Assembly (NCBI GenBank): GCA_024707015.1
Contig: JANGFR010000002.1
Location: forward strand, 138,007-202,006
DNA: 64,000 nt
Origin: Candidatus Culexarchaeum yellowstonense
GTDB lineage: Archaea > Thermoproteota > Methanomethylicia > Culexarchaeales > Culexarchaeaceae
Direction of reading: 5' to 3'
The notes beneath the pieces are model-generated. The model did not search any database, was not told the DNA's origin, and worked only from the letters and a program-made list of their open reading frames with translations. Of the stretch, positions 8,271 to 15,890 are shown in pieces; positions within the stretch are counted from its first letter, which is position 1; the number at the start of each line of letters is the position of its first letter. Made by a program: the position numbers and the translations under genes.

Positions 8271-8966
8271 TTATGTTTTAAATCTGAAAGCTATGAATCC
8301 TTCACCATCCCATACTGGTATCACATCAAAAACATCTACAGCACCACAATACTCAACATCCTGATTAAAGCCCAACCTAATTAAATTCCTACCAGAAGAT
8401 GTCAATTTCAAGAATTGGGAAAAATCATTTGTAGGGGGTTTATCTATGGAGCCCAAAATCATATCACGTAAAACTTCAGCACACAGCAAATCCTCAGAAC
8501 AAGGAGATCCATACCTACCAGCACAAGCCAAAACAACATCTAAACCATATTTCGATGATAAATGCCTAATATAATTGCATACTGAAGAAATGTTTAGGAA
8601 GCACGCTAAAACCATGTGCTCAGCATCCTTAAAGGAATCAACAATCTTAGCACAATTACTACTCGTAAAGGATATATACTTCCCAAAAACGGATTCACGG
8701 GAAAACTCCATTGGAGAATTACCTAAATGGAACCCCTCAATCCTCAAGCCACCACGCTCACCAGCCAAAATACAATTCGACATCCTCCTATGGAATTCAA
8801 TGGCATCTTCAATTTCCCTAAAAACGTAAACTTTCAAAGCACCATTAGCCAAAGCTGTAGTTATGGTTGAAGATGCCCTCAAAACATCAATTACAACTAC
8901 AACCTTATCTTTAACGGGAATGTTGAAGCGATCACCAATACCAAAACATATTTCAACCTTAACCAT
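8271..8966 (-). CDS. comB: 2-phosphosulfolactate phosphatase family protein (ComB-like)
   Basis: ComB dephosphorylates 2-phospho-3-sulfolactate, the second step of the ComABC coenzyme M route. Recognised by VVVIDVLRASSTITTAL near residue 23, the GERGG...GFHLGNSP region near 70-85, TSSNC near 102, and ACAGRYGSPCSEDLLCAE near 147-164. At 231 residues it has the family length. ComB homologues also occur in organisms without coenzyme M, so the real substrate is uncertain. It lies next to hdrCB and the DUF6754 cluster. A TATA-like TTTATATTA at about 8990-8998 precedes the ATG by about 25 bases. Confidence 0.85.
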   Translation of the reverse strand: MVKVEICFGIGDRFNIPVKDKVVVVIDVLRASSTITTALANGALKVYVFREIEDAIEFHRRMSNCILAGERGGLRIEGFHLGNSPMEFSRESVFGKYISFTSSNCAKIVDSFKDAEHMVLACFLNISSVCNYIRHLSSKYGLDVVLACAGRYGSPCSEDLLCAEVLRDMILGSIDKPPTNDFSQFLKLTSSGRNLIRLGFNQDVEYCGAVDVFDVIPVWDGEGFIAFRFKT

Positions 8967-8989
8967 ACAATAAACTAAACTATAGGTCT

Positions 8990-8999
8990 AATATAAAGG
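8990..8999 (-). promoter_or_regulatory. TATA box for comB
   Basis: On the minus strand CTTTATATTA precedes ATG 8966 by about 25-30 bases, consistent with a nearly leaderless transcript. Confidence 0.45.
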
Positions 9000-9001
9000 T
9001 T

Positions 9002-9007
9002 AAAAAA
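9002..9007 (-). terminator. T-run after the DUF6754 cluster
   Basis: On the minus strand, six T residues follow about 20 bases after the stop of the last gene in the cluster (stop at 9026-9028). U-runs of this kind end many archaeal transcripts. No hairpin is evident. Confidence 0.35.
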
Positions 9008-9025
9008 TGTTGTTATTTTTTGTGT

Positions 9026-9667
9026 TTATGGCCATGGAATTATCTTAAACACTTGCAGTAGGTACTGAACTCTCCCTGCAAGCATTGTCATTCTGAATTG
9101 GACAGTATTGCCATAGTATGCTCCAAGGCCTACCAGCAGTATATATCTACCGAGCTTCGTTGGATAGTAGTACCATCCAGTATGCTCAACTGTGAATGTA
9201 AAGTATGATATTATCAGCAAAGTTCCTAAGCATATCCATGCAAAATTGAACCAGTCCAATGCAGTTGCGGTTGCACCAGGCGGAGTTATTGACCCCCTAA
9301 TTTGAGCTATTATATTTGCTGTAAGTGCACCTCTAATGGTAACTCCGAAACCTAAACCCATTAGGAACATTACAGTATACCTACTTATCCACCTAACACT
9401 CTTGAATGGCAATGTGAGAAGCATTAACCCCAGTATTACGCCTACAATGTATATGTACTGGCCGCTGGCTATACGCAATACTATCTGGTTATAGATTTGT
9501 TGGGTTGAAATGGTTAATGCAACTGCGAAGGAGCTTCCAACATACAGATACTCTGCAAACCTGTAGACCTTAGTCTCCTTATAGAGGATGTAGCTGTATA
9601 TTGCCAGTGTGAGGAAGGCTCCAACCCAAGCTCCAATTATTCCATCAATTGTTGAGGGGTATGGCAT
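9026..9667 (-). CDS. Multi-pass membrane protein of the DUF6754 cluster (gene 4)
   Basis: A 213-residue protein with about six hydrophobic segments, near residues 7-26, 39-57, 71-88, 96-114, 140-160 and 172-190. Loops are short; I see no known transporter or enzyme motif. Strong ribosome site GGAGGTG lies 6-7 bases before ATG 9667, and the ATG shares one base with the TAA stop of the preceding gene. It is the last of four co-directional, overlapping genes, so it probably belongs to one membrane complex. Function unknown. Confidence 0.8.
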   Translation of the reverse strand: MPYPSTIDGIIGAWVGAFLTLAIYSYILYKETKVYRFAEYLYVGSSFAVALTISTQQIYNQIVLRIASGQYIYIVGVILGLMLLTLPFKSVRWISRYTVMFLMGLGFGVTIRGALTANIIAQIRGSITPPGATATALDWFNFAWICLGTLLIISYFTFTVEHTGWYYYPTKLGRYILLVGLGAYYGNTVQFRMTMLAGRVQYLLQVFKIIPWP

Positions 9668-10536
9668 TACTTCCCACCTCCCTTACGTTTAGTCATAAAG
9701 TAGCCTATATTGGCGAAGATTATTGCTATTATCACTAGTAGGTGTGATATGTTTAATGCATCTAAGCTTGTCGTCGCTTCACCAAGTTGGCCAATGAGCT
9801 TCTCATATTCAGCTGCCCCCCTAATACCCTTAAGTGCACCCACAGCTAAACCTGCTTGATAATATGGTATGAATGTTGAATAGTTCATGGCTATGCCGAT
9901 CTCAGCCACGGCAGTTCCATACCTCATCCTCCACTGCCTCACATAGTAATCTCCATAATCACCAGTTGTTGAATCAACTACAATCTTAATGTCCTTAGCT
10001 GAGTTCACATTCTTCATTAGAGGTATCTGATCTATTGGTGTTCCATACTTGTCAGTTCTGAGAACGTTACGTATATTATCAGCCAACTGAGCCACCGTCG
10101 TCTCGCCACCAGCAATGTATCCAAAGTAAACCCAGTCAACACCATACTTGTAGTCTCCAGGCCCTGCAGGCTGACCTGGACCCTTAAGCTGTGGAATCCT
10201 CGCCATGATGGCTTCCATGGTTAAATCACAATCGGTGTATCCAACACACCAATAAATTATCTTTACACCACGTTGCACAAGATGCTTAGATACAGCGACA
10301 AAGCCAGGTAAGCATTCAGACCATGCGGAGACACCATATTCTATTGCCATCACAACCACATCGTTAGGACCAAGGGTGTTAATGTAATTGTACAGTGCAT
10401 AGCTGGTTTCAGCTATTGATACCGGTAGACCTAGGGGTTTAATGTATGGTATAGCCAGAGATATGAACAGTACCCAGTATAGGACCCTCCTATCTATGGC
10501 TCCAAGCTTCTCCCAAACAGTTTGAGCTCCACCCAT
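9667..10536 (-). CDS. Two-anchor protein with extracytoplasmic domain, DUF6754 cluster (gene 3)
   Basis: About 289 residues. One helix lies at about 17-35 (YWVLFISLAIPYI), a soluble domain of about 220 residues follows, and a second helix near 262-280 ends in KRKGGGK. By the positive-inside rule (RR before helix 1, KRK after helix 2) the large domain should face outside. It shows alternating strands and helices: DVVVMAIEYGVSAW, RGVKIIYWCVGYTDC, KIVVDSTTGDYGDYYV. Two Cys lie 5 residues apart (WCVGYTDC). Start ATG 10536 is preferred because GGAGGTGG is about 6 bases upstream; ATG 10542 overlaps the prior stop. I do not recognise a function. Confidence 0.8.
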   Translation of the reverse strand: MGGAQTVWEKLGAIDRRVLYWVLFISLAIPYIKPLGLPVSIAETSYALYNYINTLGPNDVVVMAIEYGVSAWSECLPGFVAVSKHLVQRGVKIIYWCVGYTDCDLTMEAIMARIPQLKGPGQPAGPGDYKYGVDWVYFGYIAGGETTVAQLADNIRNVLRTDKYGTPIDQIPLMKNVNSAKDIKIVVDSTTGDYGDYYVRQWRMRYGTAVAEIGIAMNYSTFIPYYQAGLAVGALKGIRGAAEYEKLIGQLGEATTSLDALNISHLLVIIAIIFANIGYFMTKRKGGGK

Positions 10537-10538
10537 TT

Positions 10539-11204
10539 TCATCCACCTCCAGTACCAACAGTTGTGACCCTCTTCTCAGCGCCCACGGCAACCCGCAATC
10601 CGAAGTACACTATTCCAAGTGCAGCTGTAATGTTTAATGCACGCATACCAGGAGTTTGACCAGTCATTTGAAGCCAATCGTTTATATATGGAATTCCACC
10701 CCATATAACTTCCCCTATCGGTGCATTCCCAAGCATAACTAGGCATCCGGCAACTAGAAGTATCGTAGCTTCAAAGCTTCTCGCCCTGAAAGCCCTATAA
10801 GCGGCTGAGAATATGTAGAATCCTGTGGTGGCGTAGAGTGCTGCTCCAAGAGGTGTGTAAACCCAGTTGAATGGCCACTGATATACTTGATTTGTAATTG
10901 AGGGCTTGGCAATTTCTGGTAGTGCCGCTAGGAATGGTATCAAACATGATGCGAACATTACTATGCTGAAATACCATACTCCAGGAGTTCTACGCTGGAT
11001 ATTGTATATATGTACTCTAGCAGCTGTTAAGAAGCCTAGCCATGTGGCGAAGTAGCTTATGTGGGTTGCGAAGGTCTGTAACCATGTAACCCAATCTATC
11101 ACTGTTGGAACATTGAAGAAGTATGCAAATAATGTCAACCCCATAACTACACCTGCAATGAACATGAACACTTCAGGTCTTCTTAGAAAAGCAACTGTAC
11201 TCAT
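10539..11204 (-). CDS. Multi-pass membrane protein of the DUF6754 cluster (gene 2)
   Basis: About 221 residues with roughly six hydrophobic segments (near 10-30, 44-62, 76-95, 112-132, 140-160, 184-202). No conserved enzyme motif is recognised; a long loop with PSITNQVYQWPFNW lies between segments three and four. The start is ATG 11204, with GAGGTG 9 bases upstream; the GTG at 11216 would overlap the ribosome site. The gene stops within the start region of gene 3 (ATGA overlap), which indicates translational coupling. It is probably a membrane subunit of the same complex. Confidence 0.8.
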   Translation of the reverse strand: MSTVAFLRRPEVFMFIAGVVMGLTLFAYFFNVPTVIDWVTWLQTFATHISYFATWLGFLTAARVHIYNIQRRTPGVWYFSIVMFASCLIPFLAALPEIAKPSITNQVYQWPFNWVYTPLGAALYATTGFYIFSAAYRAFRARSFEATILLVAGCLVMLGNAPIGEVIWGGIPYINDWLQMTGQTPGMRALNITAALGIVYFGLRVAVGAEKRVTTVGTGGG

Positions 11205-11209
11205 ATTTA

Positions 11210-12013
11210 TCACCACCTCAGAAAACCACTTATATACTTAATTCCGAGAGGTTCAAGTATGAAACCCAATATCAGCAGCGCCATCAACACAAACTTTATC
11301 CAATCCTCACCAGCAATGGTTGCTATTTGATAAGGATCTTTGGAAATATATGCACTTGCGGCATAAATCTCCTCCCCTATCAAAACGTAATCGCATACTG
11401 CAATTATGAATGGTAGCTGATGGGTGTTTGCAGTTCCACCAATAGTCATCGCTCCAACGAAGTTTGCAGCTTCACCAATAACCACAGACTCATAGTATAA
11501 TCCTCCAATCATGAAGAATGCTGCTGGACGTAAACGTTGAAGATGCCCAAGGATTCCAGTAACCATGGGGGATTGCCCTGGGAAGTAGTTCAACATCTTT
11601 GGATCGTACTTTTCAGGCTTCCCCTGCTTCAAATATGCAAGCCTAATAGTTTCATCCATTAATGGTATGGCATCACCTTGAGCAAAATCGATAATGAGCG
11701 GTACATCATATCTTGCGCATCCCTCAGCCACATAGCTCAATATGGTTATTGAAGCCACCATTTGAGGCCCCTGCTCAGAGGCGAGGCCTCCAGTAATGCC
11801 TGGAGTGAATAACGCTGGCTTACCCATCTCAGCACATCTACCCACAGCTTCATCAATAGCGTCCATTGCTGTTAGACGTCTCATCTTTGGAGGTCTACCC
11901 ATCTTTGCAAGTCTCAAACCTATATAGAAGAAAACTATTAGCAGTATTAATATCACTAGGCTGCTTCCACGCCCTGCAAATAGTATTTGCCCAGCAAATG
12001 TTGGGTTCAACAA
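11210..12013 (-). CDS. DUF6754 domain protein, first gene of the membrane cluster
   Basis: About 267 residues: an N-terminal helix near 17-36 followed by RLAKMGRPPKMRR, which places the main domain in the cytoplasm, then a C-terminal helix near 235-255. The domain matches what I know as DUF6754: AMDAIDEAVGRCAEMGKP, PGITGG, GDAIPLMDE, RLAYLKQGKPEKYDP, then AMTIGGTANTHQLPF and DYVLIGEEIYAASAY. The family occurs in archaea and Chloroflexota and has no assigned function as far as I know. Start TTG 12013 follows GGAGGG by 5-6 bases. It has its own TATA box and two inverted repeats upstream (12032-12069). Confidence 0.85.
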   Translation of the reverse strand: MLNPTFAGQILFAGRGSSLVILILLIVFFYIGLRLAKMGRPPKMRRLTAMDAIDEAVGRCAEMGKPALFTPGITGGLASEQGPQMVASITILSYVAEGCARYDVPLIIDFAQGDAIPLMDETIRLAYLKQGKPEKYDPKMLNYFPGQSPMVTGILGHLQRLRPAAFFMIGGLYYESVVIGEAANFVGAMTIGGTANTHQLPFIIAVCDYVLIGEEIYAASAYISKDPYQIATIAGEDWIKFVLMALLILGFILEPLGIKYISGFLRW

Positions 12014-12031
12014 TTTATCCCTCCATAACGT

Positions 12032-12050
12032 TTTCCAAATCTTTTGGAAA
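12032..12050. repeat. Perfect 8-bp inverted repeat in the leader of the DUF6754 operon
   Basis: TTTCCAAA-TCT-TTTGGAAA lies between the predicted transcription start (about 12058) and the TTG at 12013, just before the ribosome site. It could be a repressor operator or an RNA hairpin in the leader. Confidence 0.65.
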
Positions 12051-12054
12051 CGAG

Positions 12055-12069
12055 CCTATACTATATAGG
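12055..12069. repeat. Second inverted repeat at the predicted transcription start of the DUF6754 operon
   Basis: CCTATA-CTA-TATAGG, with perfect 6-bp arms and a 3-base spacer. Its centre is 21 bases from the centre of the 12032-12050 repeat, two helical turns, so both would present the same face of DNA. The arms differ in sequence. Confidence 0.55.
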
Positions 12070-12075
12070 TGTAGA

Positions 12076-12090
12076 GGATTTAAAAAGTTT
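12076..12090 (-). promoter_or_regulatory. TATA box of the DUF6754 operon
   Basis: Minus strand reads AAACTTTTTAAATCC. Transcription would begin near 12058, leaving a leader of about 45 bases that contains an inverted repeat and a GGAGGG site. Confidence 0.55.
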
Positions 12091-12153
12091 ATGCAATATT
12101 TGTAACTAATATCTCTAAAAAATTTGAAAAATGATGATTTAGGTTATGGTGGT

Positions 12154-13437
12154 TTAAGCCCTAACATATTCGCTTCCAAGGAGGTCTCTGGCTATTATGT
12201 ATTTCATTATGTTTTGAGCTCCCTCAGCGCCTATGGCATATGAGAATGTTCCAAGCCAAGCTCTATATACTGGGCATTCCTTGGTATATGCGAAAGCCCC
12301 ATACCATTTCATAACTTCCTCAGCTAAATCAGCAACTGCCAGTGGAGCCCACATCTTAGCCAATGAAACTGGAACGTTCAGATCCCTTGGATTCACGGTT
12401 GGATCCTTCTCCACATAAACTTTATCCGCAAGCCTTGCAGCTCTATAAACGAAGTATCTTGCAGCTTCATACTTTGCATATAGCTCGGCAAATGGGAAGC
12501 TTACACCTTGAAATGATGATATATATCTCCCCTCAAACAGTTTCCTCTGCTTAAACCATTCAGCAGCCCTCTCCAAAAGCCACTTCATCGCACCAACACA
12601 TGCAGCTGAAACCAGTATTCTAGCTAGGTTGAACCCCTCCATCACATAATAGAATCCCCTATTCTCCTCGCCGAGGAGGTATTTGGCGTCAAGCTCAAAG
12701 TTCTCCAATATGAATCCTCCAGTAGTGAGGCCGTGCCTACCAATGTCATGATATATTGTTTGATGAAACCCTTTACCTAACACGCCATTCCTCCTAGCTA
12801 GGAAAGCGAAGGCCGATAACCCCCTATGACCGGGGCCACCAGTCCTAGCCACTAGGAACCATCCTCCACCCCATGGAAGCTTCTGAACCTCTCCAACACC
12901 GCTGATGTAGGCTTTTTCACCATTGAATATGTACTTTGAACCCTCCTTCCTGGCCGTAGTCTTTATCCCAGCAATGTCTGAGCCTCCCTGAGGCTCTGTT
13001 GTTGATATTCCAAAGAACGCCCTCCCCTTAGCCACCTCTGGTATTATCTCTTGACAAACCTCTTCACCGCCAAAAACCTGTAGAGCGAAGGGCCAACCAT
13101 TATTTAGGAGCGTATATACAGCAATGGCCACCGCTGGATCAGCATAAGCTATCTCCTCAGTGGCTATTGTAGCCATGGTGTATGTTCCATCCTGCCCCCC
13201 AAACTTCGAGCTACATGGGATTGCAAATAAGCCTTGCTCACCCATCTTAGAGTATAGGTCTAATGGTATTTTCATGGGATCCTTCTCAGCCTCCTCATCA
13301 ACTTTAACCCATACTGGCGCAATATACCTATCACAAAACTCCTTAACAACCCCCCTAAACATCTCCTCATCCTTACTGAAACTTAGAACCGTGTCCTTCG
13401 GGTAATTTATTAGTGGCGCACTCAATCCAATCACCAA
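12154..13437 (-). CDS. Acyl-CoA dehydrogenase family protein
   Basis: FAD enzyme that oxidises acyl-CoA thioesters to enoyl-CoA and normally donates electrons to ETF. Domains run in the usual order: N-terminal helices (EEMFRGVVKEFCDRYIAP), the beta domain with GISTTEPQGGSDIAGIKTTA and FNGEKAYISG, and the C-terminal helical domain with RILVSAACVGAMKW and a Glu in GAEGAQNIMKY at the place of the catalytic base. About 427 residues is slightly longer than the typical 380. The acyl substrate cannot be read from the sequence. TTG 13437 is taken as start; GTG 13434 is next in frame. It lies upstream of, and co-directional with, the DUF6754 operon, but that operon has its own promoter. Confidence 0.92.
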   Translation of the reverse strand: MVIGLSAPLINYPKDTVLSFSKDEEMFRGVVKEFCDRYIAPVWVKVDEEAEKDPMKIPLDLYSKMGEQGLFAIPCSSKFGGQDGTYTMATIATEEIAYADPAVAIAVYTLLNNGWPFALQVFGGEEVCQEIIPEVAKGRAFFGISTTEPQGGSDIAGIKTTARKEGSKYIFNGEKAYISGVGEVQKLPWGGGWFLVARTGGPGHRGLSAFAFLARRNGVLGKGFHQTIYHDIGRHGLTTGGFILENFELDAKYLLGEENRGFYYVMEGFNLARILVSAACVGAMKWLLERAAEWFKQRKLFEGRYISSFQGVSFPFAELYAKYEAARYFVYRAARLADKVYVEKDPTVNPRDLNVPVSLAKMWAPLAVADLAEEVMKWYGAFAYTKECPVYRAWLGTFSYAIGAEGAQNIMKYIIARDLLGSEYVRA

Positions 13438-13472
13438 ACAAATGTTAATGTATTAGTGAATAGATAAGACTA

Positions 13473-14012
13473 TTGGATGTTAAGTTGAGTTTAGAGGATT
13501 ACATGGATGTGATAAGAAGGGCGAGAACTATATATGTTTATGGAGTATATGATGATGGAACACCATACATTATACTGCACAGCGACAAAACCTTCAAGCC
13601 TAGAGTGAGAAGTGAAGGATTCGCGGCAATACATACGAAACCCCCACTTGTAATCATTGAAGTAATGCTCAAACAGTACAGGGTTGAAGAGGAATTCAAG
13701 ATTGCCATACTACCATCAAATAAAGAGATTAAAGAATTCCTGAAAGCCATAGTAGAGTCGGATAAAATCCTAATAAGCTTAGCATGCAAAGAAGATTTCA
13801 GCGAAATTTATAAAATGGTGGCTGAGAAGGGGGTATTAATCGAAGGGGATTATAATGCAGTAACATTTGAAATACCATTAGACAACATGGAAGAGTTAAA
13901 GCAATTGATGAGTGTAATAGACATAATTGATAAGGAGTTAATGAATAAACTTGAGGAATTAATGACGGAAAAACAGAAGAATGAGATAAAAGATTTAGGA
14001 ATAAAACTCTAA
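13473..14012 (+). CDS. Conserved-looking hypothetical protein
   Basis: About 179 residues, not recognised. The N half is predicted mixed alpha/beta (ARTIYVYGVYDDGTPYIILHSD, KPPLVIIEVML); the C half ends in a charged helix (KELMNKLEELMTEKQKNEIKD). There are no membrane segments and no metal motif. The start is uncertain: TTG 13473, TTG 13485 and ATG 13503 are in frame, and no clear ribosome site supports any of them. The translin gene follows after 14 bases, so the two probably form an operon. Confidence 0.65.
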   Translation: MDVKLSLEDYMDVIRRARTIYVYGVYDDGTPYIILHSDKTFKPRVRSEGFAAIHTKPPLVIIEVMLKQYRVEEEFKIAILPSNKEIKEFLKAIVESDKILISLACKEDFSEIYKMVAEKGVLIEGDYNAVTFEIPLDNMEELKQLMSVIDIIDKELMNKLEELMTEKQKNEIKDLGIKL

Positions 14013-14026
14013 GGAGTGAGGTAGAC

Positions 14027-14665
14027 GTGATAAAAATGGATTTAACAGAATTCCTAAGGGAGATTGAAGAGATAAAGAGGGGGCTTTACGAAAAATATGA
14101 AGCCAAGGAGAAGATATACCTCAAAATTAGGGAAGCGCAAAGGCTCTGTGGAGAAGCAATATCATTAATACAACAAGAAATGATGGAAGAAGCTAAAACG
14201 AAACTTACCTCAGCGGAAAAAATGATTGAGGGAGAATTTAGAAACCTAGAAGACACAGAGGTAATGGAAGATTTAAACGAAGCCTACACCACAATGCTAC
14301 AAGAATACGTTGAAGCAAAAGCACTACTTGAAATGGAAGAGGGGCATGGAATACCTAGGACAAGCGATCTAAAAGTACCAGTAAAAGCATACATACTTGG
14401 ACTAGCAGACTTAATTGGAGAATTGAAGAGGAGGACTATAACGAGCCTAATAAAGGGGGATGTGGAATCTGCGAAGATTAGAATGGACCTCATGAACAAA
14501 ATATTCCAAGCATTAGAATCCCTAGAGTACCCTAGATCACTAGTTCCAGGATTGAGGAAGAAGCTCGATGACATGAGGAAGAGCATAGAAGACTTGGAGA
14601 GGATAATGGCTACATCAATAATCTCCATGAAATTATATGAAACACTACGCAATATTTACGGCTAG
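14027..14665 (+). CDS. Translin family protein
   Basis: All-helical protein of 212 residues. The C half carries the translin/TRAX pattern: VKAYILGLADLIGELKRR, SLIKGDVESAKIRMDLMNKI, LEYPRSLVPGLRKKLDDMR. In eukaryotes, translin with TRAX forms the C3PO ribonuclease; archaeal single-gene homologues assemble into octameric shells and can be RNases. Acidic residues in EYVEAKALLEMEE, GELK and GDVE are candidates for metal binding. The start is GTG 14027, with GAGGT about 5 bases upstream. It is likely co-transcribed with the unknown gene before it. Confidence 0.8.
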   Translation: MIKMDLTEFLREIEEIKRGLYEKYEAKEKIYLKIREAQRLCGEAISLIQQEMMEEAKTKLTSAEKMIEGEFRNLEDTEVMEDLNEAYTTMLQEYVEAKALLEMEEGHGIPRTSDLKVPVKAYILGLADLIGELKRRTITSLIKGDVESAKIRMDLMNKIFQALESLEYPRSLVPGLRKKLDDMRKSIEDLERIMATSIISMKLYETLRNIYG

Positions 14666-14720
14666 AAATACTTAAAAGCCAGTTAAACCAATTATCAAAG
14701 GAAAAGTGTGATGTAACCAC

Positions 14721-15890
14721 ATGATAAGAACCATAATACTCGGGCAAGGGATGGTTGCAAACTACTTCGCAGTTGGATTGGAAAGGATAAAGGCTGGAGA
14801 AATACCACCCTATGGAGTCCCACTAGCCAATGTAAAATTGAGGAGGAAGATAGAAGAAATAGAAATCGTGGGAACATACGATGTAGATGCAAGAAAGGTT
14901 GGGAAAACAATATATGAAGTGGCAAAGAAGGAAATAGGGGAAGTATCACCAATACCTGAGAAATTGAAGGAGGTAGAAGTTAGGGAGGGGGTGCATCTAA
15001 GAAGTTTAAATGGAGTTTTAAGTGGAGTCTTGGGATTGGAGAGGAAGATGACCTTAAAGGATGCCGTAAATATTATTGTTGATCAATGGAAGGAAATGAA
15101 TCCAGACGTCATAGTAAACATCATAACAACGGAAAGTGCGAAACCAGTCAACGATATAAGCGAATTGGAGGAGAGGATTAATGGAAATGATGTTGAAAAG
15201 TTAGCTGCAACACAAGTATATGCATACGCCACTTTGAAGTATAGGGAGGAAACTGGGCGTAAAGTGGCATTCGTAAATGCCATACCAACACCAATAGCCA
15301 ACGATGAAAACATTGTTAAAATGTATGAAAAGAGCGGCTTACCACTATTTGGGGATGATGGAGCTACAGGTGCAACACCATTAACTGCAGATTTATTGGA
15401 GCATATGGCCATGAAGAATAGGAAGATTGAATTCATAGTTCAATTCAACATAGCTGGAAACACAGACTTCCTAGCATTGACACTACCAGAGAAGAATTTG
15501 ATGAAGGAAGTTACGAAGAGTAGCATGATAAAAGATATACTTGGATACGATGTCCCACACTATATAAAACCCACGGGATACCTAGAGCCTCTAGGGGATA
15601 AGAAGTTTGTGGCAATGCATATGGAATACTACACATTCAACAATTTAAAGGATGAAATATACATTAATGTCAGGATGAATGATAGCCCAGCACTGGCGGG
15701 GCTACTAGTGGATCTAGTTAGGATTGGGAGGATATGCATAGATAAAGGTATTTGTGGGGCAGTATACCCGGTAAACTTATTCTACATGAAGATGCCAGGG
15801 CCACCGGGATCAAAATCCACATCGAAGATATTGGCATTCCAAAAACTTAAAGAGTGGCTTAGAGAAATAGATGGATTGGTAGAGGGGTAG
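14721..15890 (+). CDS. ino1: Inositol-1-phosphate synthase
   Basis: Converts glucose 6-phosphate to 1L-myo-inositol 1-phosphate with NAD, supplying archaetidylinositol lipids and possibly the solute di-myo-inositol phosphate. The sequence starts with a Rossmann glycine-rich turn (IILGQGMVANYFAVGLE). It contains NAIPTPIAND, the family core GDDGATGATPLTADLLEHM at about 212-230, QFNIAGNTDFLAL near 239-251, and HYIKPTGYLEPLGDKKF near 276-292. At 389 residues it is the short archaeal form. The stop touches the start of the next gene, so the two are coupled. Confidence 0.93.
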   Translation: MIRTIILGQGMVANYFAVGLERIKAGEIPPYGVPLANVKLRRKIEEIEIVGTYDVDARKVGKTIYEVAKKEIGEVSPIPEKLKEVEVREGVHLRSLNGVLSGVLGLERKMTLKDAVNIIVDQWKEMNPDVIVNIITTESAKPVNDISELEERINGNDVEKLAATQVYAYATLKYREETGRKVAFVNAIPTPIANDENIVKMYEKSGLPLFGDDGATGATPLTADLLEHMAMKNRKIEFIVQFNIAGNTDFLALTLPEKNLMKEVTKSSMIKDILGYDVPHYIKPTGYLEPLGDKKFVAMHMEYYTFNNLKDEIYINVRMNDSPALAGLLVDLVRIGRICIDKGICGAVYPVNLFYMKMPGPPGSKSTSKILAFQKLKEWLREIDGLVEG

